This document shows, piece by piece, positions 54,023 through 62,897 of a stretch of DNA of 64,000 bases (positions within the stretch are counted from its first letter, which is position 1; every line of letters starts with the position of its first letter). Source of the DNA: Flavimaribacter sp039888615 (GTDB lineage: Bacteria > Pseudomonadota > Alphaproteobacteria > Rhizobiales > Rhizobiaceae). A program made the translations under genes and the position numbers. Under the pieces are notes generated by a model. It was not told where the DNA came from, ran no database searches, and worked only from the letters and a program-made list of their open reading frames with translations. The stretch is from assembly GCA_039888615.1 (NCBI GenBank), contig JBDQQS010000008.1. One strand, 5' to 3'.

Positions 54023-56440
54023 GTGAGTGCAATTTCGGTCAATCATCTGATCATCGGCGGCGGCATTATAGGCTGCTCCATCGCCTATCATCTCGCTCTT
54101 GCCGGCGAAAAGGACATCGCCCTTCTTGAAAAATCGGCGTTGACCGAAGGCGCGACCTGGCATGCGGCCGGTCTCGTCGGTCAGCTTCGCTCGTCCCGCA
54201 ACACGACGCGCATGCTCAAGCGGTCGGTGGCGCTCTATGACCGGCTCGAAGCCGAAACGGGCATGGCCTTCGACTGGAAGAAGGTTGGAAGCCTCCGATT
54301 AGCGGCGACGAAGGAGCGGCTGCTCGAAGCAAAGCGGCTCGCCACCATGGCGCGCAGCTTCGATCTTGAAATGCACATGATTTCGCCGGCCGAAGCAAAG
54401 GAGCTGTTTCCCTATATCGAGACGGCCGGTCTCGAAGGGGCCGCCTTCATACCTTCCGACGGGCATGTCGACCCGGCGAGCCTGTGCCAGGCGATCGCTT
54501 CGGGGGCCCGCAAGCTTGGCGTCGATATCCGCCAGAACACGAAGGTCACCGATTTCGAAGTCAGAAACGGGCGCGTACATCAGGTGCTGGCGGGAGACAC
54601 CGCCTTCGAGGCCCGGACCGTCACGCTCGCGGCGGGCATGTGGAGCCGCGAGCTCGGCCGCAAACTTGGCCTCATGATTCCGGCATGCGCGGTGGAGCAT
54701 CAGTACATCGTTACGGAGCCTATCCCCGGCTTTCCAGACAATCTGCCGACGCTGCGCGATCCTGAACGCCTTGTCTATTATAAACCGGACGCGGGCGGAC
54801 GGCTGGTCATTGGTGGCTACGAGGACAACACCATTCCGTTCGGCGAATGCGGAATTCCCGGTGAATTCGCCCGCCAACTCCTGCCTGAAAACCTGGAACG
54901 TTTCGAGCCGCTGGCCGTGAAGGCCGGTGAGGTTACGCCGATCGTCAACGAAGTCGGAATACGCACCGTCATCAACGGTCCGATCCCCTATTCGGCGGAC
55001 GGCGATTTCGTGATGGGATGGGCGCCGGGCTTCGAAAACCTTATGTCCGCGACCGGCTTTCTTTACGGGATCGCCGCCGGCGGCGGCGCCGGCGAAATGA
55101 TCGCGGAATGGATACTCGAAGGCAGGCCCAGCCTCGATCTCTGGCCGCTCGACATTCGGCGGTTTGGACCACACCACGGCGCGCGAAGTTTCATGTATCC
55201 CCGCGCCGTCGAGCATTACGCTCATCACTACAAAATGCGCTATCCGGGACAGGAACACGAGACGGCGCGGCAATTGCGTCTAAGCCCTCTTTATCATCGC
55301 CTAAAGGAAAAGGGCGCTGTCTTTGGGTCAAAGAATGGTTGGGAGCGGCCGCTCTGGTTTGCGCCGGATGGCGTGGAACCGGTCGATCAGCTTGCCTTTC
55401 TCGATCCTGGCTGGAAAGCCTTCTCAGCGGGTGAACACAAGGCGGTTCGCGAACGTGTCGCGCTAATCGACCAGTCCAGCTTTTCCAAGTTCGAACTGAT
55501 AGGCCCAGACGCATGCGAAGCCTTGCAGGCAATGGCGGTGTCAAATGTCGACAAGCCTGTCGGTTCGGTTATCTACACGCAGTTCTGCAACGAGGCGGGC
55601 GGTATCGAGACGGATCTCACGATTACCCGGCTCGGTCAGGATCATTATTACATCGTCACAGGATCCGGATTCGGCGTTCACGATTCCGATTGGATCCTCA
55701 GGCATCTTTCGCAGGGAGGCGGTGCGCAGTTGATTGAAGTCACATCCGCGCGCGCTGTCATCAACATCTGCGGACCGAAAGCCCGCGATGTTCTGCAGGC
55801 TGTCTGTGAAGAAGATGTGTCGAACGAGGCGTTTCCGTTTGCAACGGTGCGCGACATCGCCATTGGCGCAGCGCCGGCGCGCGCGATCCGCATCGGCTAT
55901 GTCGGCGAACTGGGATGGGAACTGCATGTTCCAACGGAGTTCGGGCTACACGTCTACGACACGCTGTGGCGGGCCGGTCTCGCACACGGCGTCGCCGATG
56001 TCGGATATCGGGCGATAGAATCGCTGCGGCTGGAAAAGGGGTACCTCTACTGGAGCGCGGATATAACGCCAGACTATACGCCTATCGAAGCCGGTCTCGG
56101 CTTCCGGGTGCACCTGAAGTCGAAGGGGGATTTTATCGGCAGAAAGACGCTCGAAAAGCAGAAATTGGAAGGGGTGGAGCGTCGGCTGAACACATTCGTG
56201 ACCGGTGAAAAACTGCCATTGACCGGCGGCGAGACCCTGCTTCTCGATGGCGAAACAGTTTCTCTCGCCTGCAGCGCTGGCTATGGCTTTACGGTCGAAA
56301 AGACGATCCTCTATGCGTATCTGCCGGCCGATCTGGAGGCTGAAACCGGTTTCGAGCTGGAAGTATTCGGCGAACGTTACCCGGTGACGCGCGCCCAGGG
56401 GCCGCTCTATGATCCGGACAATCAACGTTTGAAAATATAA
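54023..56440 (+). CDS. FAD oxidoreductase-GcvT fusion (dimethylglycine/sarcosine dehydrogenase family)
   Basis: The 805-residue protein has an N-terminal Rossmann motif (IIGGGIIGCSIA, about residues 10-21) with the ATWHAAGLVGQLR segment of DMGDH/SARDH-type flavoproteins. A linker follows, and then a GcvT aminomethyltransferase domain from about residue 425 (folate-binding, with VGELGWELHVPTE and a typical GcvT C-terminal barrel). Such enzymes demethylate N-methylated glycine-type amines and pass the one-carbon unit to tetrahydrofolate. GTG 54023 has GGAG eight bases upstream. The downstream kinase-like gene may be co-transcribed. Confidence 0.9.
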   Translation: MSAISVNHLIIGGGIIGCSIAYHLALAGEKDIALLEKSALTEGATWHAAGLVGQLRSSRNTTRMLKRSVALYDRLEAETGMAFDWKKVGSLRLAATKERLLEAKRLATMARSFDLEMHMISPAEAKELFPYIETAGLEGAAFIPSDGHVDPASLCQAIASGARKLGVDIRQNTKVTDFEVRNGRVHQVLAGDTAFEARTVTLAAGMWSRELGRKLGLMIPACAVEHQYIVTEPIPGFPDNLPTLRDPERLVYYKPDAGGRLVIGGYEDNTIPFGECGIPGEFARQLLPENLERFEPLAVKAGEVTPIVNEVGIRTVINGPIPYSADGDFVMGWAPGFENLMSATGFLYGIAAGGGAGEMIAEWILEGRPSLDLWPLDIRRFGPHHGARSFMYPRAVEHYAHHYKMRYPGQEHETARQLRLSPLYHRLKEKGAVFGSKNGWERPLWFAPDGVEPVDQLAFLDPGWKAFSAGEHKAVRERVALIDQSSFSKFELIGPDACEALQAMAVSNVDKPVGSVIYTQFCNEAGGIETDLTITRLGQDHYYIVTGSGFGVHDSDWILRHLSQGGGAQLIEVTSARAVINICGPKARDVLQAVCEEDVSNEAFPFATVRDIAIGAAPARAIRIGYVGELGWELHVPTEFGLHVYDTLWRAGLAHGVADVGYRAIESLRLEKGYLYWSADITPDYTPIEAGLGFRVHLKSKGDFIGRKTLEKQKLEGVERRLNTFVTGEKLPLTGGETLLLDGETVSLACSAGYGFTVEKTILYAYLPADLEAETGFELEVFGERYPVTRAQGPLYDPDNQRLKI

Positions 56441-56457
56441 GGACACGGGAACGAACG

Positions 56458-57390
56458 ATGACGAATGAAGACACCGGCGCCGTTGTCGCGGCTCTACGAA
56501 ATGCGCCCGGATTCGAGGCTGTCGAGGCGCAGGACTGCGCGATCAAACGACTGGGAGGAATGACCAACAAGGTCTACCTTGTCGCGACCGGCGGGCAGTC
56601 CGTCATCGTTCGTATTCCAGGCGCCGGAACCGAGGCCTATATCGACCGCAAGGTCGAACTCCACAATGCAAAGGCCGCCTGGCGCGCCGGCGTGTCGGCG
56701 GAAGTGCTGTGGGGCGACCCGGATTCCGGCGTCATGATCAGCCGCGCGATCGACGATATCGAGACCATGTCGCCGGATCTGTTCAGGACCAGGGCGGGGT
56801 CGCCAGCCCGCGCGGGGGAGGCGCTGAGCAAGCTCCATAACTCAGGCGAGACATTCGAATTTCGCTTCGAGCTCTTCGCGATGATCGAGGAGTATCTGAA
56901 GGTTCTGGCTGACAAGGAGGCCACGCTGCCGGACGGATACCACGACATCGTCGCCGCGGCCGAGCCAGTGAAGCAAGCGCTTGAGGCGGCGCCAGTGGCG
57001 CTCGCTCCCTGTCACTGCGATCCGCTCTGCGAGAATTTTCTCGACGACGGGACCGTCATGTGGATTGTCGACTGGGAATATTCGGGCATGAACGATCCGC
57101 TTTGGGACGTCGGGGATGTGTCCGTGGAGGCCGGGTTCGACGAGGCGCAGGACGATGAAATGCTGCGCGCCTATTTCGGACAGGAGCCGACGGCCGCGCA
57201 GCGGGGCAGGGTGGTCATCTACAAGGCGATGTGCGACCTGCTCTGGACGCTCTGGGGCCTGATCCAGCACGCCGATGACAATCCGGCGGAAGATTTCTGG
57301 GCCTATTCGGTCGGCCGTTTCGAACGATGCAAGGCGCTCATGAACGCGCCTTCATTCGCTGATCATCTGGAAGCCGTGAGCAACGGCTGA
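56458..57390 (+). CDS. Choline-kinase-like phosphotransferase (LicA/APH fold)
   Basis: The 310-residue protein has the kinase motifs HCDPLCENFL (H-x-D-x4-N, Brenner motif, near residue 183) and VDWEYSGMND (metal-binding D-x-E), plus an N-terminal MTNKVYLVATGG nucleotide-binding loop. It belongs to the choline/aminoglycoside phosphotransferase fold. The start lies 18 bp after the FAD-GcvT stop, so it is probably co-transcribed; an alcohol or amino-alcohol substrate would fit the pair. Its stop and the stop of the convergent carrier-thioesterase gene are one base apart. Confidence 0.84.
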   Translation: MTNEDTGAVVAALRNAPGFEAVEAQDCAIKRLGGMTNKVYLVATGGQSVIVRIPGAGTEAYIDRKVELHNAKAAWRAGVSAEVLWGDPDSGVMISRAIDDIETMSPDLFRTRAGSPARAGEALSKLHNSGETFEFRFELFAMIEEYLKVLADKEATLPDGYHDIVAAAEPVKQALEAAPVALAPCHCDPLCENFLDDGTVMWIVDWEYSGMNDPLWDVGDVSVEAGFDEAQDDEMLRAYFGQEPTAAQRGRVVIYKAMCDLLWTLWGLIQHADDNPAEDFWAYSVGRFERCKALMNAPSFADHLEAVSNG

Positions 57391-57391
57391 G

Positions 57392-58621
57392 CTAGACGCC
57401 GGTGATTGGTTCGTCCAGCAGGCGCTGGATGATATCGCTGTTGTCCGACGTGGTCGTCGACACTGTGTCCATGTGGGTCGCGCCCTGGACGATAACGGTC
57501 TGGTTCGGCATCATCAGCCGCAACGGGTTGATCGGGTTTTTCAGTCGCCGGTCGAGGAATTCGCTGGCGATGATGTCGACGTGACTGGCGATGCTGTTGT
57601 CCGAACTGTAGGCGAAAAAGGCGCGTCTGAGTTTTTCGGACGCGAGGATTGCTTCGTCTGAGCGGTAGGCGTTGATCAGCGTCTCGCCTTCGAAAGCCTC
57701 ATGCGACTTCGTTGCGTCAATGTCGTCTGCCGAGACAAAGTCGTGTCGCTCCTTCAGCAGCCACTCCCTGATTACCGGAATGGCGAGCGCCTTCTCGTCG
57801 ATCGGATCGATCCAGTGCCCCGTCGCGCGCCAGCAGGTGAATTTCTGGCGCAGGCTCCGTGTGAACGACTTGATACGCGTATTGGCGTAGGCGATCTGCG
57901 CTGTCAGGCTTCCCGAATGATCGCGTCTTGCCCGCTCATATTCATCACGCATCCGGCCGTCTTCAATAAAGGGATCGATAAGAATGATCCTCTCGGGCCT
58001 CTTGCCGCTTTCCTCCAGACGGCGGGCTATTTCAAAAACGATCCAGGAGCCGGAGCACATGCCGGCAAGATGCCACGGGCCGTCCGGGCTGACCTGCAGG
58101 ATGGCGTCTAGATAGCAGTCGGCAATGTCTGCGACAGTGTCGAACGGCTTCATCTGGCCATCGTAACCTGGCACCTGGAAGGCGTAGACCGGCTGGTCGT
58201 CATGAAAGGCCCGCATGTAGTCGACATGGGGGAAGAAGAACCCGGCGGCGCCGTGCACGAGAAACAGAGGCGCTTTCGTTCCGCCTGTCTGCAAGGCGAA
58301 AACGTGCGAAGGCAGTTGCGTGTTTCCGGCGGCTTCGAGCGCCGCGGCGATTTCGCGAATGGTCGGGTTCTTGACGATTTGCCCGGCCATGAAGCTCTTG
58401 CCGAGCTCCTGTTTTATGGTCTCGGTCAGCCTGGTCGCCTTGACGGAATCGCCGCCGAGATCGAAGAAGTCGTCATCGATCCCGATCCCTTCGATGCCGA
58501 AGATCTCGCGCCAGAAGCCGGCCAGTTTTTCTTCGACGACGGTTTCCGGCGGCGCGTGAGGGTTGTCCAGTCCGAGATCGTCCCGGGCAATAAGCTCCGT
58601 GTCCATGGTCTGCGCTTCCAT
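57392..58621 (-). CDS. Free-standing carrier protein-thioesterase didomain (copy 2)
   Basis: The 409-residue protein has a phosphopantetheine carrier domain (about residues 27-97; modification Ser59 in FDLGGDSVKAT) followed by a type I thioesterase (about 115-409). The nucleophile elbow reads GMCSG, with Cys189 in the usual Ser position, the acid candidate is D216 (ILIDP) and the His is H383 (GATHMDTVS). The segment between acid and His is longer than usual (about 165 residues), suggesting an enlarged lid. It is a paralogue of the next gene and follows it after six bases. No adenylation, condensation or ketosynthase domain is present, so what loads the carrier is unknown. A stand-alone product-release or acyl-transfer role is inference. 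Confidence 0.84.
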   Translation of the reverse strand: MEAQTMDTELIARDDLGLDNPHAPPETVVEEKLAGFWREIFGIEGIGIDDDFFDLGGDSVKATRLTETIKQELGKSFMAGQIVKNPTIREIAAALEAAGNTQLPSHVFALQTGGTKAPLFLVHGAAGFFFPHVDYMRAFHDDQPVYAFQVPGYDGQMKPFDTVADIADCYLDAILQVSPDGPWHLAGMCSGSWIVFEIARRLEESGKRPERIILIDPFIEDGRMRDEYERARRDHSGSLTAQIAYANTRIKSFTRSLRQKFTCWRATGHWIDPIDEKALAIPVIREWLLKERHDFVSADDIDATKSHEAFEGETLINAYRSDEAILASEKLRRAFFAYSSDNSIASHVDIIASEFLDRRLKNPINPLRLMMPNQTVIVQGATHMDTVSTTTSDNSDIIQRLLDEPITGV

Positions 58622-58627
58622 TGACGT

Positions 58628-59863
58628 TCAAGCCTGCCCGATGGGCTTGGCTATCAGATCCTGCATGATGGAGCTGTTGAGCGAAGTTGTCGTCGATACG
58701 GTGTCGTCATGCCTGCGGCCGGCCACGATGATATCGTGATTGGGCATCGCTCTGCAGACCGGGTGATGCGGGTTTTTCAGCTTCTTCTTCAGATGCTCGC
58801 TGGCGATGATGTCGACATGGTTTTCGATCGAATGATCGGTGCTGTAGCGATAGAAGGCGTATCGCAGGACTTCGGATGCGTAGACGCCGGTGTCCGAGCG
58901 GTGCTTGTTGATCAGCGCCTCGTTCTGGAAACGCTCCTTGCCGGTGACGTCCTCATCCCTGGTCGGCTGTTTCCGGTTTTTCCGGCCATCTTCGAGAATT
59001 TTTTGCCGCACTTCGGGAATATCGAACGCTTTCGGGTCCGTGCTGCTGATCCACAAACCGGTCGCGCGATAATTTCCGATCTTGCTTTTCAGGCGCGTAT
59101 AGGCGAGCCGCGCTCTCGACAAGGCCGAGGCGGCGAAAGCGACAGGACCTGACGCTCCGACCCGACGATTTGTCTCGAACTGCTCGCGCATTCTGCCGCG
59201 CTCGATATAGGGATCGATCAGGATAACGCGGCCCGGCTCCTTGCCATGCTCCTTGAGCCGGAGCGCCATTTCAAAGGTGATCCAGCATCCCGAACACATG
59301 CCGGCAAGATGCCAGGGGCCGTCCGGATCGACCGCCAGCACCGCCTTGACGTATTCTTCGGCAATCTCCTCCACCGTGCCGAGGGGCTCCATCTGCCCGT
59401 CGAAGCCCGGAACCTGAAAGGCGTAGATCGGCTGGTCGTCGCGGAAAGCGCTCATATATTCGGCATTCGGAAAAAAGAAGCCGGCCAGCCCGTGCACGAT
59501 GAACAGGGGCGGATGATCGCCGCCTTTGCGCACGGTCAGGATATGGGAGGCCAACTTGTCCGCATTGTCTCCGGCGCTGTCGCGATCGATTGCCGCCGCG
59601 ACGTCGCGGATTGTCGGCTTTTCAACGATCTGGCCTGCCTTGAAACTTTCGCCAAGGGAGAGGTTGATCTCCTCGGTAATGCGCGTCGCCTTGACGGAGT
59701 CGCCGCCAAGATCGAAGAAATCATCGTCGATTCCGATGTCGCTGATTTCGAAAACCGCGCGCCAAATCGAAGCGATTTTCTTTTCCGTTTCGCTCGTCGG
59801 CGCCTCATAGGCGCTCGGAAGGTCAAGCAGATCCCTCGATGTGTGGAGTGACTGTGCGTCCAT
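58628..59863 (-). CDS. Free-standing carrier protein-thioesterase didomain (copy 1)
   Basis: The 411-residue protein has a carrier domain (about residues 25-95; Ser56 in FDLGGDSVKAT) and a thioesterase with Cys190 in GMCSG, acid D217 (ILIDP) and H385 (GRRHDDTVS). It aligns over its whole length with copy 2, for example in DIGIDDDFFDLGGDSVKAT and AGFFFPN/AGFFFPH. The ATG at 59863 is chosen because the TTG at 59896 abuts the amidase stop. The gene follows the amidase and precedes copy 2, forming one transcription unit. The two proteins may act as a heterodimer or on successive intermediates. Confidence 0.84.
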   Translation of the reverse strand: MDAQSLHTSRDLLDLPSAYEAPTSETEKKIASIWRAVFEISDIGIDDDFFDLGGDSVKATRITEEINLSLGESFKAGQIVEKPTIRDVAAAIDRDSAGDNADKLASHILTVRKGGDHPPLFIVHGLAGFFFPNAEYMSAFRDDQPIYAFQVPGFDGQMEPLGTVEEIAEEYVKAVLAVDPDGPWHLAGMCSGCWITFEMALRLKEHGKEPGRVILIDPYIERGRMREQFETNRRVGASGPVAFAASALSRARLAYTRLKSKIGNYRATGLWISSTDPKAFDIPEVRQKILEDGRKNRKQPTRDEDVTGKERFQNEALINKHRSDTGVYASEVLRYAFYRYSTDHSIENHVDIIASEHLKKKLKNPHHPVCRAMPNHDIIVAGRRHDDTVSTTTSLNSSIMQDLIAKPIGQA

Positions 59864-59896
59864 TGAACTTCCGTCGTCGTAATCCGGTGCGATCAA

Positions 59897-61399
59897 CTAT
59901 CTGGAAGAGGCGGTATTAGCACAACTGTCCATGGTTTCAACATGACGCGCTTTTGCTGTGTATGCTGATTCCAGTTCGGGACCGGGCCAACGATCACGCG
60001 GGAACAGGTGCTCTACAAGAGCGGACAATGTAAGTACGCCTTGATCGTCGAGATGGCGGCCCATGATCTGCAAGCCAACCGGGAGGCCGTCGCTCGTATA
60101 TCCGACGGGAACCGATGCGGCGGGAAGCCCCGTCAAATTGGCAAGCGGGGAAAATGTCGTCCAAGCGGACGGGGGCACAGGCCGTCCCGCGATCTCGGAG
60201 GGTCCGAATGAGCCGATCGGAAACGCGGCTGTCGCCGTCGCAGGCGTTATCAGAAAATCGAATTCGTTCATGAACCTGGCCATGGCGTTGGCCACGCGCT
60301 TTCGTTCCATGAGCGCGGCGGTAAACTGATCGGCGTTCCATTCGCGCTCGAGGATGCTGCCGAGCCAGCCATCCAGTTGAACGCCCTGATCGGCGGCCAT
60401 TGCCTTGAGACCGGCGCGATCCGTTTCAAGCGCCACGAGCGTGTCCAGAAGACCCTCGGCTCCGCCGACCGCCGGGCATTTGTTTTCGACGCAGTCCACC
60501 ACTGTTTGCAGCCGGTTGACGGCGTTGTCGAACGCCGCGCCGACCTCCGGATCGACAAGAGCGTAGCCAAGGTCTTTCGTGAAAGCGATCCGAACCCCTT
60601 TCATGGTTTCGAAGTCGCTGAGTTCCCAATGGACATCCTGTGAGGGGATCGAGTGCCGATCATAGGCAGAGGGACCGCACAGCACCGACAAGGCAAGCGC
60701 CGCATCAGCCGCGTTTCGCGTCAAAGGCCCGATGTGTTCGAGCGTCTCCCAGCTCGACTGGCCCGGAAATCTCTCGTCGCGGCAACCGGGATAGAGAGGC
60801 ACGCGCCCCCAGGAGGGCTTTATTCCGAAAACGCCACACAGGGACGCAGGAATGCGAACCGAGCCTCCGCCGTCGCTGCCCAGCGCCAGCGGGACCATCC
60901 GGGCCGCGATCGCCGCCGCCGAACCTGCGCTTGAGCCTCCAGAGGTCAGCGTCAGGTTCCATGGATTGCAGGTTGTCGGAAATATGTGATTTTCGCCCAT
61001 GGCGCCGTAGCCGAATTCGGCCGCGTTCGTCTTTCCGATAATGATCGCGTCCGCCGCCCTGAGGCGTTCGACCACGATGTCGTCCTGCTCAGGAACGAAG
61101 TTTTCATAGAGACGAGATCCGAAGGTGGTGCGCAATCCGCCGGTGCAGATCAGATCCTTGATGGCAACCGGAACTCCCGCCAGTTTCCCCACGGTCTCAC
61201 CGTTGGCGATCCGACGATCGACGTTCTCCGCCTGCGCTATTGCGGATTCGTCCAGTGTGCAGAATGCATGCAAATCCCCGTCGACCGATTCTATTCTGGA
61301 CAACGAAGCCTCGACCACTTCGCGGGCGGTCCACCGGCCTTGTGCTATCGCCTCGCGCAACTGCGTGAGATCGAGCTCCAACGGAGAAATTCCAGACAT
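59897..61399 (-). CDS. Amidase-signature family amidase
   Basis: The 500-residue protein has the Lys-cisSer-Ser catalytic set: K81 (PVAIKDLIC), S156 (TSGGSSAGS) and S180 (SDGGGSVRIP). The N terminus LTQLREAIAQGRWTAREVVEASLSRIE is typical of GatA/amidase-signature enzymes. The ATG at 61399 has GAGG upstream; a 60-codon in-frame extension is basic and not family-like. It heads the operon that includes both carrier-thioesterase genes, so it may generate the acyl or amino substrate or cleave the product. It is not a GatA of a tRNA amidotransferase, since gatB and gatC are absent. Confidence 0.88.
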   Translation of the reverse strand: MSGISPLELDLTQLREAIAQGRWTAREVVEASLSRIESVDGDLHAFCTLDESAIAQAENVDRRIANGETVGKLAGVPVAIKDLICTGGLRTTFGSRLYENFVPEQDDIVVERLRAADAIIIGKTNAAEFGYGAMGENHIFPTTCNPWNLTLTSGGSSAGSAAAIAARMVPLALGSDGGGSVRIPASLCGVFGIKPSWGRVPLYPGCRDERFPGQSSWETLEHIGPLTRNAADAALALSVLCGPSAYDRHSIPSQDVHWELSDFETMKGVRIAFTKDLGYALVDPEVGAAFDNAVNRLQTVVDCVENKCPAVGGAEGLLDTLVALETDRAGLKAMAADQGVQLDGWLGSILEREWNADQFTAALMERKRVANAMARFMNEFDFLITPATATAAFPIGSFGPSEIAGRPVPPSAWTTFSPLANLTGLPAASVPVGYTSDGLPVGLQIMGRHLDDQGVLTLSALVEHLFPRDRWPGPELESAYTAKARHVETMDSCANTASSR

Positions 61400-61485
61400 C
61401 CGGCGCCTCTTTGCTGTTCGTCTTCCAAGTATGGGTCGCCGCTGTTGCTCCGTAAACATTGATCCTCGCGAAAGCCTCGAACGGT

Positions 61486-61998
61486 TCAGTCGATTGTGTT
61501 CATATATTCGATGATCTTCGCAATGCTTTCGCTGACATGGAGTGCGCTGCTGTCGAGTATCAGCCGGTCTTGCGTCCATTTCTGATAGAGCCGTTGCTCA
61601 ACCTCGCCCCAGTCTGGACAGACCAGTCCCCGGATCTCGCTTGTTCGCGTTTCAACGCGGCGGCGATGTTCGTTCTCGTCTGAACATACAATCTCGACGT
61701 TCAACAGCATGGCGCGGCAGTCAGCGGCGACCTGAGCCCAGAGCGCCCGTGTTTCCGAAACCGGGTTCACCGTATCAGCGACCACGTTTTGACCAAGCGC
61801 AAGATTGTCCCTTGCGATGTTGGCTGCCGCGAGATATCCGGCGTCTTCGGCATCAGGAACGCCAAGCGCACTCACTTTGAGCGCCGCTTCAATGGAATCC
61901 ACCCGTATGTAGACGGCCGGAATGTCACGCGCCAAAGCTTTGGCGATCGTTGATTTTCCGACGCCCGGAAGGCCCGAGAAGGAGATCAGGAACAGCAT
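61486..61998 (-). CDS. P-loop kinase-like protein
   Basis: The 170-residue protein begins with a Walker A motif (FSGLPGVGKSTIAKAL) and is similar in plan to small nucleotide/sugar kinases of the AAA_33-like group, with a DTVNPVSETRALW segment and a lid-like region with RRVETRTSEIRGL. Partner and substrate are unknown. It lies 86 bp upstream of the amidase gene on the same strand, so co-transcription with the carrier-thioesterase operon is possible. Confidence 0.78.
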   Translation of the reverse strand: MLFLISFSGLPGVGKSTIAKALARDIPAVYIRVDSIEAALKVSALGVPDAEDAGYLAAANIARDNLALGQNVVADTVNPVSETRALWAQVAADCRAMLLNVEIVCSDENEHRRRVETRTSEIRGLVCPDWGEVEQRLYQKWTQDRLILDSSALHVSESIAKIIEYMNTID

Positions 61999-62081
61999 GG
62001 CGCTCGTAATAGCAGACCTTGGCTTTCGTGTTCATGACAAAACCCGATGGCTGCATCAGTTTACCGGTCTGACGACGCGCC

Positions 62082-62537
62082 CTACCGACGGTTTGCGAAT
62101 TCTTCCAGAAGAGCGGGGAAACTCTCCGGCGTCGGGAAACCCTCGTAGCTGTAAAGGGCGGGGGTCTGCGCCCACGGCAGCTTCTCGGACGTCATGGTCT
62201 CGATAAAGGGGCGGCTCCATTCGGGTTCATCGAACATCGTCGGCCGTACATTGATCAGATTGTCCATGCCTGTGATCCGCGTGAAGATCCAGGTCTTGCA
62301 GTCCGGGCAGAAGAAGTGGTCGAGTCGCGGTCCCATTATGCCTCCCTTCACCGGCTCGCCTTCCGCAACATGAAAATCCCCCATCGGGACCATCGCAGTC
62401 AGGGAAAAGGCGCTTGCGCTCATTCGCTGGCAACCGCGGCAATGGCATGCCGCGGTCATGACCGGAGGGGCGGATATCTCGATGCGGACACGTCCACATC
62501 GACAGTTGCCTGTTGCAGGCCAGTTTTTATCGTTCAT
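62082..62537 (-). CDS. GFA/CENP-V-type zinc protein
   Basis: The 151-residue protein has the GFA-family cysteine pattern: NCRCGRV, CHCRGCQR and FFCPDCKTW. Members bind zinc; the founding enzyme condenses formaldehyde with glutathione, but many family members have unknown roles. The product starts at 62537 with no overlap to the neighbouring genes. A link to formaldehyde released by the nearby FAD-GcvT demethylase is possible but speculative. Confidence 0.84.
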   Translation of the reverse strand: MNDKNWPATGNCRCGRVRIEISAPPVMTAACHCRGCQRMSASAFSLTAMVPMGDFHVAEGEPVKGGIMGPRLDHFFCPDCKTWIFTRITGMDNLINVRPTMFDEPEWSRPFIETMTSEKLPWAQTPALYSYEGFPTPESFPALLEEFANRR

Positions 62538-62897
62538 GTGCAGGGTCCTTCTTGTTTTAACTGGCGGTCAAGCCAGCCGAAAGCGCCGATACTTTCCGGC
62601 GCCATGAAGTCCACCATTTTACAGCAGGCAAGCTCGAGTATACGAGGTCTGGCGCCAAATGGGTCCGTTGTCGTATTGACGCGCCTTCCTGACCCGACAG
62701 GCAGCAACCTTCGGCAAGCAGATTGTCTTGCCCTGGGTATCCGCCGCCTGTAACCTTTCGAATCAGGCTCGGCCCGCGCCTCCCTCCCTCCGATCGGGGA
62801 AGTATCCAACATACGGGGCAGTTTCATTGTCGAACCGTCTGTTCGAGCGCGCGCATGAGGAGGGGTTGCGTTTTTGCTCGCAACGGAGGTTCTCCGA
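62538..62897. other. Intergenic region before the DnaB-like gene
   Basis: No gene with supporting features was seen. A 97-codon minus-strand frame at 62534-62827 overlaps the end of this stretch, has no recognisable domain or clear ribosome-binding site, and is not called. GGAGG at 62885-62889 serves the next gene. Confidence 0.45.

Noticed and set aside
62534..62827. A 97-codon minus-strand frame upstream of the GFA-like gene.
   Set aside because: No domain, no clear ribosome-binding site and a basic low-complexity sequence. It may still be a small unknown protein, but I cannot support it.
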